Part shown: piece by piece, positions 8,987 to 17,850 of the stretch
Position numbering within the stretch: the stretch's first letter is position 1
Layout of the letters: each line of letters starts with the position of its first letter
Source of the DNA: Acidobacteria bacterium AB60
Lineage (GTDB): Bacteria; Acidobacteriota; Terriglobia; Terriglobales; Acidobacteriaceae
Length of the DNA: 64,000 nt
Reading direction: 5' to 3'
Assembly (NCBI GenBank): GCA_008682415.1
Contig: VANK01000011.1
Coordinates: 166,432-230,431 of the forward strand
The notes under the pieces: generated by a model
Seen by the model: the letters and a program-made list of their open reading frames with translations, nothing else
Database searches by the model: none
What the model was told of the DNA's origin: nothing
Made by a program: the position numbers and the translations under genes

Positions 8987-10696
8987 ATGGCGCTCGTGAG
9001 CTGCGGAAACGGTGTGCGGCTAGAGCGTGCGCTCAAGTGCAATATGTCAGACGGGACCGTCCTCGTCTCCGATCATTACTATCCGCCCGGTTCTGGTCCG
9101 TGGCCCACGCTTTTCATGCGCCAGCCGTACGGCCGCGATATCGCCTCCACCGTTGTATATGCGCATCCAGTCTGGTACGCGCGGCAGGGATACCATGTGG
9201 CCATCCAGGACGTGCGCGGCCGTGGTGGATCGACTGGCGAGTTCTACCCTTTCCGCTACGAAGCTCGTGACGGAGCCGAAGCGATTCGTTGGTTGTGCGC
9301 ACACCCTGCCTGCAACGGCCGCATCGGCATGTACGGATTCTCGTACCAGGGCGCAACTCAACTACTGGCAGCGGTCGAGCAGCCGCGGGGATTGCAGTGC
9401 ATTGCGCCGCATATGACCGCCACAGATCTCTACCACGGGTGGTTTTATCACCATGGAGCGCTGAGACTGAATTCCACTCTTGGCTGGGGAATCCAAATGT
9501 TGCGCGAGGATGCGCGCCGCATCGGCTCGCAGGAAGCTTCAAGCAGGCTGGAAAACGCTTGGCGAAATCTCCGGGCACAAGCGCAAGCGGCGCCTTATGC
9601 TGCTCATCCGGCATGCACCGACCCCTCACTCCCCAGCTATCTGCGTGATTGGATCTCTCATAGGCAGCCTGATGATTACTGGACGGCGCAGGACCTGAGC
9701 TCCCGTTATGACCGGATTCTCATACCTGCTCTGCATCTCGCAGGTTGGTTCGACACTTACCTGGAGGGTTCGATCTCTGCTTACGAGTCCTTGAGAACCC
9801 GGGCCGGATCGGAGTCGGCACGAGACAACCAATTCCTGATTGCCGGACCATGGGTCCACATTCCCTGGGGTGATCAGGCCGGCGAAGTGAACTTCGGAGA
9901 TGCGGCCAACCTGAATATCGATTCGATTCTTCTGCGATGGTTCAATCATTGGCTTAAAGATACCGGCGATTTTGACGGCGAGTCACGTGTGCGCTACTTC
10001 GCACTAGGCCCAAACGAATGGCACCAGACTGCGGAGTGGTATCCCAGTGCGGAATGCGCCCTTTACCTTCATAGCAACGGAAATAGCAATTCCCGAAAGG
10101 GAGACGGTCGGCTGTCGCTCGAGCCACCTGGCCGCGAAGAGCCTCGTGACGTGTTCGTTTACGATCCGGAGGTTCCGGTGGTTGCACCCGGCGGCTTACA
10201 GGCGGTTAGCGGACCAATCGATCAGGCGGTGTTGGAACTGGGGAACAACCTCCTCGTGTACACTTCGCCCCCGGCCATCCGGGATATGGAAGTGCTTGGC
10301 CGCCCGCAGGTCCGCATTCACGCTCAAACCTCATCCGAATACGCCGATTTTGTCGCTAAGCTGGTACGCGTACTCCCCAATGGCCGTGCCGAGTTCCTTT
10401 GCATCGGCATTGCACGGAGCTCGTGGTTATTCGGCGATGGAAATTACACCTCAGACAACGTTCACGAGTGGATCTTTGCGCTCGAGCCGATCGCGTTTGT
10501 TCTGCAAAAGGATGAATGCCTGCGAATGGAGATCTCCAGCTCGGCTTTCCCGCTTTACGATCGGAACCCCGGTACCGCGATATCACCGGACATGGCCGAT
10601 GAGTCAAGCTGGTCTCGTTCCACACAGCAAGTTCTCCACGGTCCCAATCATCTGTCCATGTTGTCTCTGCCGATCAAAGAGGGGACAGCCTGGTGA
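8987..10696 (+). CDS. CocE/NonD-family (X-Pro dipeptidyl-peptidase-like) hydrolase
   Basis: A 569-residue alpha/beta hydrolase of the S15/CocE type. The nucleophile is Ser119 in GMYGFSYQG. Candidate Asp and His are in AGWFDTYLEGS and AGPWVHIPWGD. The C-terminal third has the jelly-roll (PepX_C) features DFVAKLVRVLPNG and LRMEISSSAFPLYDRN. The family includes cocaine esterase, glutaryl-7-ACA acylases and other ester or amide hydrolases. No signal peptide is seen, so it is cytoplasmic. It shares a 4-base GTGA overlap with the ABC ATPase gene, which ties it to import. Confidence 0.92.
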   Translation: MALVSCGNGVRLERALKCNMSDGTVLVSDHYYPPGSGPWPTLFMRQPYGRDIASTVVYAHPVWYARQGYHVAIQDVRGRGGSTGEFYPFRYEARDGAEAIRWLCAHPACNGRIGMYGFSYQGATQLLAAVEQPRGLQCIAPHMTATDLYHGWFYHHGALRLNSTLGWGIQMLREDARRIGSQEASSRLENAWRNLRAQAQAAPYAAHPACTDPSLPSYLRDWISHRQPDDYWTAQDLSSRYDRILIPALHLAGWFDTYLEGSISAYESLRTRAGSESARDNQFLIAGPWVHIPWGDQAGEVNFGDAANLNIDSILLRWFNHWLKDTGDFDGESRVRYFALGPNEWHQTAEWYPSAECALYLHSNGNSNSRKGDGRLSLEPPGREEPRDVFVYDPEVPVVAPGGLQAVSGPIDQAVLELGNNLLVYTSPPAIRDMEVLGRPQVRIHAQTSSEYADFVAKLVRVLPNGRAEFLCIGIARSSWLFGDGNYTSDNVHEWIFALEPIAFVLQKDECLRMEISSSAFPLYDRNPGTAISPDMADESSWSRSTQQVLHGPNHLSMLSLPIKEGTAW

Positions 10697-11451
10697 GCGT
10701 ACCGGAGATCGCTCTCAATCGTGTAACCAAGCAATATAAGACGGGCACACTTGCCCTTGAGGGAGTCTCGCTTTCGGTACAGCGCGGCGAATTCGTTACG
10801 CTGCTCGGACCTTCCGGTTGCGGCAAATCAACCTTGCTCCGCATGATTTCAGGATTGAGCACCCCCACAGGTGGTGAGATCCGCGTGAATGGCATGACCC
10901 CGGGAAACGCACGGGAGCTCATGAGCTTCATTTTTCAGGATCCCACCCTGATGCCGTGGAGGACAGTCGCTGGAAACGTGGGATTGAGCCTCGAACTGGA
11001 GGGCGCAGCGAGGCCATTGCGCGCGGAAAGGGTCTCCGACGTACTCGGACTCGTTGGCCTTCAGCATTTTGCAAATCGCTATCCTCGCGAGCTTTCGGGG
11101 GGCATGAAGATGCGTGCCTCGATCGCCCGCGCTCTTGTCAGCCGCCCGCGGATACTGCTGATGGACGAGCCGTTCGCAGCTCTGGACGAGATGACGCGGG
11201 ATCGCATGAACGAACAGCTACTTCGTCTTTTCGAAGAGCAGAAGTGGACGGTGCTCTTTGTCACGCACTCTGTGGCTGAAGCCGTCTTTCTCTCCACGCG
11301 CATCGTGATCCTGAGCGCACATCCGGGACGCATCGCGCACGACGTCGCTCTAAACCTTGGGCGACCACGGGAGCCTCATCTACGTGAGTCTGCGGCTTTC
11401 GAACAGGCCGTAATCCAGATCTCTCGCCTTCTCCGTGGAGTACAGCGCTGA
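10693..11451 (+). CDS. ABC transporter ATP-binding protein (SsuB/TauB/ThiZ-like)
   Basis: A 252-residue importer ATPase with a GTG start that overlaps the preceding stop. Walker A is GPSGCGKST (39-47), the Q-loop FQDPTLMPW, the signature LSGGM followed by KMRASIARAL, Walker B ILLMDEPFAALDE, and the switch His in FVTHSVAEAVFLS. The best match in style is the ATPase of nitrate/sulfonate/taurine/pyrimidine-precursor importers, which agrees with the NMT1-type binding protein at 5.1 kb. It overlaps the permease gene by one base. Confidence 0.95.
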   Translation: MSVPEIALNRVTKQYKTGTLALEGVSLSVQRGEFVTLLGPSGCGKSTLLRMISGLSTPTGGEIRVNGMTPGNARELMSFIFQDPTLMPWRTVAGNVGLSLELEGAARPLRAERVSDVLGLVGLQHFANRYPRELSGGMKMRASIARALVSRPRILLMDEPFAALDEMTRDRMNEQLLRLFEEQKWTVLFVTHSVAEAVFLSTRIVILSAHPGRIAHDVALNLGRPREPHLRESAAFEQAVIQISRLLRGVQR

Positions 11452-12242
11452 TGCAGGGCCGGGTATGGGTGATCACGAAGAGCTTCCTGGTGCTCGTCTG
11501 CGTCCTTGCGCTTTGGCAGTCGATTGTCATCCTGAACCACATCCCTCCATACCTCGTACCAGGTCCCGGATTGGTATTGACGGCGCTCCGTGACCGATTC
11601 CCAGCTCTCGTTCAGTCATTGGGAATCACCACATTGGAGGCGTGGGGCGGTTTGGCGGCGGCCATCATTGTCGGTGTGATGGTTGCCATGCTATTTGCGC
11701 AATGGCGAACGCTGCGGCAGCTGATGCTGCCCTACACCGTCCTGCTGCAAACTGTTCCAATCGTGGCAGTCGCCCCGCTGCTCATCAACTGGATTGGCGC
11801 TGGCCTGTTCGCCGTAGCAACGGTGACATTCATCATCTGCTTGCCGCCAATCATTGCGAATACCACGCAGGGGCTCATTAGTATCGATGAAAACTTAATT
11901 CATCTGTTTCTCATGCATAAGGCCACGCGGACGCAAGTCCTTTTCAAGTTGCGGTTTCCCAATGCACTTCCGAATCTCTTCACTGGGATCCGTATCTCCG
12001 CAGGCATCAGTGTCGTTGGCGCAATCACAGGCGAGTTATTCGCCGGCTCGCCACGTGTCGGCGAGGGGGGCTTGGGATATGCGATCATCTATGCCAACAA
12101 TCAAATGGAAACCAGCTACATGTTCGCATTGGTCCTGGCCGCTACTTTTCTGGGATTTGGCTTTTTCTTCCTCGTAATGTTCATGGAGTGGCTGGTCCTT
12201 CGCCATTGGCACGAGTCGAAGCGCGCTGCGGAGGCGGAATGA
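11451..12242 (+). CDS. ABC transporter permease (SsuC/TauC/ThiX-like)
   Basis: A 263-residue BPD-type inner membrane protein with about six TM segments: one near residues 8-27, then a cluster at about 55-130 and further segments at 180-250. The coupling (EAA-like) region contains GAITGELFAGSPRVGEGGLGYAI. It forms the translocation channel with the ATPase encoded just upstream and the lipoprotein encoded divergently at 5.1 kb. It ends 13 bases before the DUF3891 gene. Confidence 0.95.
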   Translation: MQGRVWVITKSFLVLVCVLALWQSIVILNHIPPYLVPGPGLVLTALRDRFPALVQSLGITTLEAWGGLAAAIIVGVMVAMLFAQWRTLRQLMLPYTVLLQTVPIVAVAPLLINWIGAGLFAVATVTFIICLPPIIANTTQGLISIDENLIHLFLMHKATRTQVLFKLRFPNALPNLFTGIRISAGISVVGAITGELFAGSPRVGEGGLGYAIIYANNQMETSYMFALVLAATFLGFGFFFLVMFMEWLVLRHWHESKRAAEAE

Positions 12243-12255
12243 AAAGAGGCGACGA

Positions 12256-13077
12256 ATGCTGAGGGTCGAATCAGAAACAGGATGGTGGCTCACGACTCAC
12301 CCCGACCATGCTCGGCTGGCCGGTTCGTTCGCCGCAGCGTGGGGTAGCGAGGTCTTTAGGCGCCCAGAGCCGAGAACTCGTGTTCTTTACGCCATCTCGG
12401 CGCACGACGATGGCTGGGCTGATCGTGATGCACACCCAACGATCACACGGCAAGGGAAACCTTCGGCGTTCTCCACGGAGTTGGTGGGTAAATATTCTGC
12501 ATTCGAGGAGATCGATCTTGTCGACTATCTCGCTGTGCGCGAGCGAGCTGTACGGCTTATAGCCAGCACCGATCCCTACGCCGCTCTCCTAATCGCGATG
12601 CATACGTATGATCTTTTGAGCGAACGGGCCGACCGAAGCACAATCTCGCAGGAAGGACTCACTCTGCTCGATGATTTCCTCTCGCGCCAGCGCGTCTATC
12701 AAGACGAGCTATGGGACTACATTGCGGCTGACGAAACCCTGATCAACGAACAAAAGAAGCGGGAGACGATTCGTGAACATTTCAGGCTGTTGCAGGCTTG
12801 TGACAACCTTTCCCTGCTGAGTTGCGTGGGCTTTGATCGTCCTGCTTCCCTGCTGCATCCTTTACCGCTGAAAGGTGGCGGTTCAGCTGAGGTCACGGTG
12901 CATCCGCTTGGCCCTCGCTCGTTCCGGCTGAGTCCCTGGCCTTTCGCTCAGAAAGAATTGACGTTCGCTTTTCCGGCCCGACACGTGACTGGCCGAACAT
13001 TCGAATCGTCCGCCAAATTGGAACAGGCATTCCTGGCTGCGACCGTCAAAGAGCTTACCGTCACGCTCGCTGCTTGA
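12256..13077 (+). CDS. DUF3891 family protein
   Basis: A 273-residue cytoplasmic protein. It shows the DUF3891 pattern: WWLTTHPDHARLAGSFAAAWG near the N-terminus, then AISAHDDGWADRDAHP and the mid-protein segment YAALLIAMHTYDLLSERAD. Several conserved His and Asp pairs (HPDH, HDDGW, MHTYD) suggest an HD-like metal site, but no function has been established for the family as far as I know. As the last gene of the + strand operon, 13 bases after the permease, it is probably an enzyme of the same pathway. Confidence 0.85.
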   Translation: MLRVESETGWWLTTHPDHARLAGSFAAAWGSEVFRRPEPRTRVLYAISAHDDGWADRDAHPTITRQGKPSAFSTELVGKYSAFEEIDLVDYLAVRERAVRLIASTDPYAALLIAMHTYDLLSERADRSTISQEGLTLLDDFLSRQRVYQDELWDYIAADETLINEQKKRETIREHFRLLQACDNLSLLSCVGFDRPASLLHPLPLKGGGSAEVTVHPLGPRSFRLSPWPFAQKELTFAFPARHVTGRTFESSAKLEQAFLAATVKELTVTLAA

Positions 13078-13102
13078 CCGCCGCCTGCACCGGGGCTCGG
13101 CA

Positions 13103-13489
13103 TCAGCTCTCGGCCAGGAGCGATACATGAGCCGCCACAATGCGCCAGCCCTCCGGCATGCGCACCCACGTCTGGCTCTGGCGCCCGCAAACGATCTTGT
13201 TGTGAACGTCCCTTTTGAACTCCAGCGTAATACTCGCGAAGTCGCTTCCGAAACTGACGATATCGATCCGTTCGATGGTCCGGGCAAGGTTAGCGGCGGG
13301 GCGCCCTCTCCGAAACGCCTGAAGTTGCTCAGGCCCGTACAGGTTCTCGCTCACGCCGAAGCGCATCACCTGATCCCCATCCCAAAACATGCTCATGAGG
13401 GTATCTACATCGTTGGTCACAAGGGCGTCTTCATACCGCGAATAGAGCGCGGCTAACTCAGCGATGACTGCGGGATCGTTAATGATCAT
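13103..13489 (-). CDS. AtzH/HpxZ-like (SnoaL-fold) protein
   Basis: A 128-residue protein of the cystatin-like/SnoaL fold. The pattern NDPAVIAELAALYSRYEDAL, VMRFGVSENLYGPEQLQAFRRGR and SQTWVRMPEGWRIVAAHVS closely follows HpxZ and AtzH. HpxZ is encoded with purine-derived oxalurate catabolism genes and AtzH beside atrazine/biuret-type hydrolases; both are helper-type proteins in ring-nitrogen degradation. It overlaps the acetamidase/formamidase gene by 4 bases and converges on the DUF3891 gene 25 bases away. The family call is fairly secure; the role in this organism is inferred from context. Confidence 0.85.
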   Translation of the reverse strand: MIINDPAVIAELAALYSRYEDALVTNDVDTLMSMFWDGDQVMRFGVSENLYGPEQLQAFRRGRPAANLARTIERIDIVSFGSDFASITLEFKRDVHNKIVCGRQSQTWVRMPEGWRIVAAHVSLLAES

Positions 13490-14433
13490 CGGACTGGGAA
13501 GAGTTCTCGCGCCGGAAGGATGTGCTTGGCAAGGGCTGCGGTGACAGTATGTATCGGTTCGTTAACCAACTGACTTATGCGCAGGCGCATAGCCACGCTG
13601 CACAAGATGTAGGCGTGCACCTCGGAAAAGCCCCACCGGCTTGTCAGCAGGTCGATCATGCGCGAAGTAGCCGCGCGGGCGGTTTGCAGAAGATCGCTTC
13701 CAGTCTCCACCACTATCCACGCGTCCCCCAGCGCATCCTTCCGGGCAGAATCGCTAGCCTCGATCACAGGACTGGCAAGATTTGTTTGTTTATGCAAGCG
13801 AAATCGAAGAAGGACATCGAGAGGGCACTCGATTCCATTAATGCAAACTTCGCCGTCTCCCTGGGCAGCGTGTCCATCGCCGCAACTGAAGAGTGCCCCA
13901 TCGTTGAACACCGGAAGGTACAAGCGGGAGCCTGCACTGAGTTCGCGGACATCCATGTTCCCGCCGAATGTCCCGGGAGGACGCGTACGAAAACTCCCCG
14001 CCTCCGCAGGTGCAACCCCCATCACTCCAAGGAAGGGGCGCACCGGAACCACGGCGGGCAGCAACGAACGCGTGCATTCTTCTTCAAGTGTCCAGTGGAA
14101 CAGGCAGGGGACTTGGAACCTGTCCTTGAGCAAGCCCAGGCCTTCCACGATGCTCGACCATCCCCAGCCATGGTGAGTCGTGGAAAGCACATCGATCTGC
14201 AGGACATCGCCCAGTTCCGCGCCATCGACCCAAATGGGCCCGGTGAGGGCATGAATCCGGGTTCGATCGATCTCCAGATATTCCTCAGTGGTCATCCCCG
14301 GGAACACCTGTCGTCCGCTGGCGTCGGCGCACACAAACTCCACCTGATCGCCGGATGCGATGTGCAAACGTGGAGGCAACGAGCGGTCCCATACCGAGTG
14401 GGTTGGCTCCGCGGTCAGTCTATGCAGAGCCAT
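13486..14433 (-). CDS. Acetamidase/formamidase family protein
   Basis: A 315-residue amide hydrolase of the FmdA_AmdA family. The pattern includes SGDQVEFVCADASGRQ, TGPIWVDGAELGDVLQIDV, then PFLGVMGVAPAE, TFGGNMDVRELSAGSRLYLPV and GALFSCGDGHAAQGDGEVC. These are the conserved substrate- and metal-site regions of formamidases. It would release ammonia and a carboxylate, for example formate, from a small amide. It sits between the RidA and AtzH/HpxZ-like genes with a 1-base contact and a 4-base overlap, so the three form one minus-strand operon. Confidence 0.92.
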   Translation of the reverse strand: MALHRLTAEPTHSVWDRSLPPRLHIASGDQVEFVCADASGRQVFPGMTTEEYLEIDRTRIHALTGPIWVDGAELGDVLQIDVLSTTHHGWGWSSIVEGLGLLKDRFQVPCLFHWTLEEECTRSLLPAVVPVRPFLGVMGVAPAEAGSFRTRPPGTFGGNMDVRELSAGSRLYLPVFNDGALFSCGDGHAAQGDGEVCINGIECPLDVLLRFRLHKQTNLASPVIEASDSARKDALGDAWIVVETGSDLLQTARAATSRMIDLLTSRWGFSEVHAYILCSVAMRLRISQLVNEPIHTVTAALAKHILPARELFPVR

Positions 14434-14921
14434 CAGGGCTTCACCCGGACTGACATCTGGACCTCCACGAGTGCGTGCCGGGGAAGCGCGCTTACGCCGA
14501 CTGCCGCGCGCGCGTGCCGCCCCTCCTCGCCAAATACCGTCACCAGGAGGTCAGACGCGCCGTTGATGACCGCCGGCGAATCACAAAAGCCTGGCGCCGC
14601 GTTGACATATCCGTTCACGGTAAGAACCTCTGCAACTCGATCGAGAGTTCCGAGCTCCGATTGCAGAACCGCCAGTTGCGAGAGGACACAGGCGCGGGCA
14701 GCAGCATACCCTTCCTCAATCGTCCTATCATTGCCAGCCGTGCCCGCAATCACACCTTCCGGCCCGGTGGAAATCACTCCGGCGAGATAGATGATCTCCC
14801 CGACCCGTTTTGCGGCGACGTAGTTTCCGCCCGGAGCGGGAACCGTGGGCAGTTCCAATTGCAAATCTGCCAGCCTCTTTTCTCGAGCACCTTCGATCGC
14901 CATTTGTGTTGAATGTAGCAT
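14433..14921 (-). CDS. RidA/YjgF family protein
   Basis: A 162-residue protein of the Rid superfamily, in which members hydrolyse reactive enamine/imine intermediates or act in heterocycle catabolism. The start at 14921 is supported by GGAAAG six bases upstream; an internal ATG at 14903 is a weaker choice. Core features are VGEIIYLAGVIS, the family-typical YAAARACVLSQLAVLQSELGTLDRV, and GRHARAAVGVSALPRHALVEVQM, with the conserved Arg close to the C-terminal strand. It is first in the operon with the formamidase and AtzH/HpxZ-like genes. Confidence 0.92.
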   Translation of the reverse strand: MLHSTQMAIEGAREKRLADLQLELPTVPAPGGNYVAAKRVGEIIYLAGVISTGPEGVIAGTAGNDRTIEEGYAAARACVLSQLAVLQSELGTLDRVAEVLTVNGYVNAAPGFCDSPAVINGASDLLVTVFGEEGRHARAAVGVSALPRHALVEVQMSVRVKP

Positions 14922-15073
14922 GTTCTTTCCCCGAACCCTCTAGGTAGAGGAGCTTGCGCAGCGGCAGCCATCTTCGAGCTACCTCTAAGATAGCTTCGCC
15001 CTCCCCGGTAAAGAAGGCCTGCTTCATCGCCTGGTCATGTTAGGTTGTGGCAAGGAGCTGTCTGACCCCTCTC

Positions 15074-17773
15074 ATGTTCACTCGAATTTGCGTATGCCTC
15101 CTCGCTCTGACATGCGGCCCAATTCTGAAAGCCGCTGATTTCGCCATGAAGGTGACGGACAAAAACTACCTGGACACCCAGGGCTTCAGCGTCTTTCTCT
15201 ATGACAGCACCTACCATCCTGTCTTCGTAGACCAAAAGAACACGGCCATGGAGATGATCCTGCACGGACAGCGCATCGCCACCAACGGCGACGTGCGCCT
15301 GATGCCGACGCCCGAGCAGTGGGATTTAGTCGCCACCCTCAAAGGGCGTCACGCCGATAAGGAGAACAGCCGGCTTTCGGCTGATCTCGCCTTCCCTAGC
15401 TTTGATCTGACCTACACATTGGAAGTAGCTGCGGAACCGGGTGGGGTGAGGGTCAGCATCAACCTGGATAAGCCGCTGCCCGAAAAGCTGGCTGGTCGGG
15501 CAGGTTTCAATCTGGAGTTCCTGCCGTCGATCTATATGGGGAAAGCTTTTCTGGTCGATGGCACCAAGGCTGGTATCTTCCCCAGAACACCGAACGATCC
15601 TATGGTAAAAGTGCTCCCGCTGGCAGATGAACCGAAGAAGGCGTACTACCTGGAGGATTGGGAAAAAGCGAAGGGTTACACCCAGCCACTTCCATTCGCG
15701 CGGGGCAAGAGCATCACCCTGGGAGTCGACGACGCACTGGCGCGGATCAAAGTTGAATCGGACACCTCCGACCTGATGCTGTTTGATGGCCGCGATCGCG
15801 CCCAGAACGGCTGGTTTGTGCTGCGTTCCTTGATCCCTTCGGGCAAAACCACGGGGGCAATCGTGTGGCACATCCGGCCCGATGTGATTCCGAACTGGAC
15901 GCGACCACCAGTCATTGCGCACAGCCAAGTTGGGTATGCACCACAATTTCAAAAGGTGGCGGTCCTCGAACTGGATCCTAAGTACACAGGCCCAAAAACG
16001 GCGAGAGTGCTGCGGTTGACGGAGGATGGATCGTATAAGCAGATCTTTGAAGGTCCCATCACGCCATCGGCGCCTTGGCTGCGCTACGTCTACGCCAAAT
16101 TTGACTTCACCCCGGTGAAAGAACCGGGGCTCTACGTAATCGAATTCGCAGATCAGCGCACGGCTCCATTCCCGATCGCACAGGACGTTTACGCGAATAT
16201 TTGGCAGGACAGCCTGGATCATCATCTTGCCGAGCAGATGGATCACGTCTCGGTTCGCGAAGGCTACCGCATCTGGCACGGCGCCTCGCACTTGGACGAC
16301 GGCCGTATGGCCCCGGTGGTGGGCGAGCAATTTGACGGTTGGAATCAGGCGACCGCTACCGACGGCAAATGGAAAGGAGGCGATCACATTCCCGGTATGA
16401 ATGTGGGGGGCTGGTATGACGCGGGAGACTTCGATCTTGAGGAGCCCGCACAACTCAGCGTGATTCAAAGCCTGGCTCTCGCCTATCGCGAATTCAACCT
16501 CAACTACGACGAACTTACGGTGGATGAAGCCGCTCGGCAGGTGGAGATGCACCGTCCCGACGGCGTGCCGGATACTGTCCAACAGGTCAAACACGGCGCT
16601 CTGCTTATCCTCGCTCAGTTCCACAACATCGGTCATGCCATTCGAGGCACGCATGAGCCGGATTTGCGCCAGTACACGCACCTCGGCGATGGCGCTTCTA
16701 AGACAGACGGCCGCATCTATGACCCCAAGCTCGGTCCTAACGAAGTGAAGGGCGACTACTCCGGCAGGCCGGATGACCGCTGGATCTTCACCACCAATAA
16801 CCCGTTCTTTCAATGGAATGCGATAGCGGCACTCGCTGCGGCTGCTGACGTACTCAAGGGTTATGACGACGCGCTCGCCAAAGATTGCCTCGAAACGGCT
16901 AAAAAAGCTTGGGATGACGAGAAAGCGCACCCCACGCAAAATTCATCAGGTGGTGGGCTCGGCGGAGCGGCACCAGCCGGGGCGCCAGGTGGCGGCGTAC
17001 TCGCCGCGTCTCAGGGCGCGGCTCCTGGCGCTCAGGTCCCGCGCAATGGACAGACGCCAACTGCTGGTGCGACGATCACGCAACCAACTACCCCCTCCGG
17101 TCCCGGTCGTGGCGCTTTCAACATTGGTCTAGACTGGGCCGCGGCTCTGGAATTAACGATCGCCACCAATGGAGCCGAGCCATACAGATCCCGTTTGAAG
17201 GAGCTGTTCCCGCAAATGATCACCCCGCAGCAAATGGGCTTCCGTGGGTGGACGGCAGTTCGGGCATTGCCATATCTGGACCCGAGCGCAAAGGCTCAGT
17301 TGCGGGACGCCACAAAGGCCTACATGGATGGGCTGGACAAGCAGTTGGCCTCCACCCCGTTTGAGGTGCCTCCGAGCCTGGGCACCTGGGGTGGTTCTGG
17401 CGCCGTTGTCGACATGGCGATCCGAATGTACTTTCTACACAAGACCTTCCCCGATCTCGTAGGCCCTGAATACACCCTGCGGGCCGTGAACTACATTCTT
17501 GGCACGCACCCGGTCTCCAGCACATCGTATGTCGCCGGAGTAGGCACTGTGTCGAAGACTAAGACCTATAGCAATAATCGCGCTGATAATTCCTACATCC
17601 CTGGAGCCGTGATTCCGGGCTACATCATCATCAAGCCGGATTTTCCGGAGTGCATCGACGACTTCGGATTTCTCTGGTTCGAGGATGAAGCCGTCGTGGC
17701 TGGCTCGGCAAGCTGGGTGGTGGCGGGTAACGCTGCGGACGCGATCACGAGAGAGGCTGGGCAGGCTCCCTGA
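15074..17773 (+). CDS. Secreted glycoside hydrolase family 9 protein with N-terminal Ig-like domain
   Basis: An 899-residue protein (counted from 15074) that hydrolyses beta-glucan-type polysaccharide, most likely cellulose or a related glucan. I place the start at the ATG 15074, giving a signal peptide cleaved near ILKA-AD; a GTG at 15047 is also in frame. A long N-terminal region is followed by a cellulase Ig-like domain (from about 270, APVIAHSQVGY-type). The (alpha/alpha)6 catalytic domain contains GGWYDAGDFDL, with the base Asp residues. The end carries NYILGTHPVSSTSYVAGVG and the acid Glu region WFEDEAVVAGSA. A Gly/Ala/Pro/Gln-rich stretch at about residues 625-680 interrupts the catalytic domain. 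Confidence 0.9.
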   Translation: MFTRICVCLLALTCGPILKAADFAMKVTDKNYLDTQGFSVFLYDSTYHPVFVDQKNTAMEMILHGQRIATNGDVRLMPTPEQWDLVATLKGRHADKENSRLSADLAFPSFDLTYTLEVAAEPGGVRVSINLDKPLPEKLAGRAGFNLEFLPSIYMGKAFLVDGTKAGIFPRTPNDPMVKVLPLADEPKKAYYLEDWEKAKGYTQPLPFARGKSITLGVDDALARIKVESDTSDLMLFDGRDRAQNGWFVLRSLIPSGKTTGAIVWHIRPDVIPNWTRPPVIAHSQVGYAPQFQKVAVLELDPKYTGPKTARVLRLTEDGSYKQIFEGPITPSAPWLRYVYAKFDFTPVKEPGLYVIEFADQRTAPFPIAQDVYANIWQDSLDHHLAEQMDHVSVREGYRIWHGASHLDDGRMAPVVGEQFDGWNQATATDGKWKGGDHIPGMNVGGWYDAGDFDLEEPAQLSVIQSLALAYREFNLNYDELTVDEAARQVEMHRPDGVPDTVQQVKHGALLILAQFHNIGHAIRGTHEPDLRQYTHLGDGASKTDGRIYDPKLGPNEVKGDYSGRPDDRWIFTTNNPFFQWNAIAALAAAADVLKGYDDALAKDCLETAKKAWDDEKAHPTQNSSGGGLGGAAPAGAPGGGVLAASQGAAPGAQVPRNGQTPTAGATITQPTTPSGPGRGAFNIGLDWAAALELTIATNGAEPYRSRLKELFPQMITPQQMGFRGWTAVRALPYLDPSAKAQLRDATKAYMDGLDKQLASTPFEVPPSLGTWGGSGAVVDMAIRMYFLHKTFPDLVGPEYTLRAVNYILGTHPVSSTSYVAGVGTVSKTKTYSNNRADNSYIPGAVIPGYIIIKPDFPECIDDFGFLWFEDEAVVAGSASWVVAGNAADAITREAGQAP

Positions 17774-17850
17774 TCCACCGGCATCGGGCGAACAATGTAC
17801 CAACAAACAGTGCACGCGACACTCAGTCAGACTATTCCTGGCGGTGACCA

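Noticed and set aside
13522..14790. 422-codon + strand frame over the formamidase and RidA genes
   Set aside because: Antisense to two genes with clear family signatures.
15326..16939. 537-codon antisense frame over the GH9 gene
   Set aside because: GH9 catalytic motifs are on the other strand; this frame shows none.
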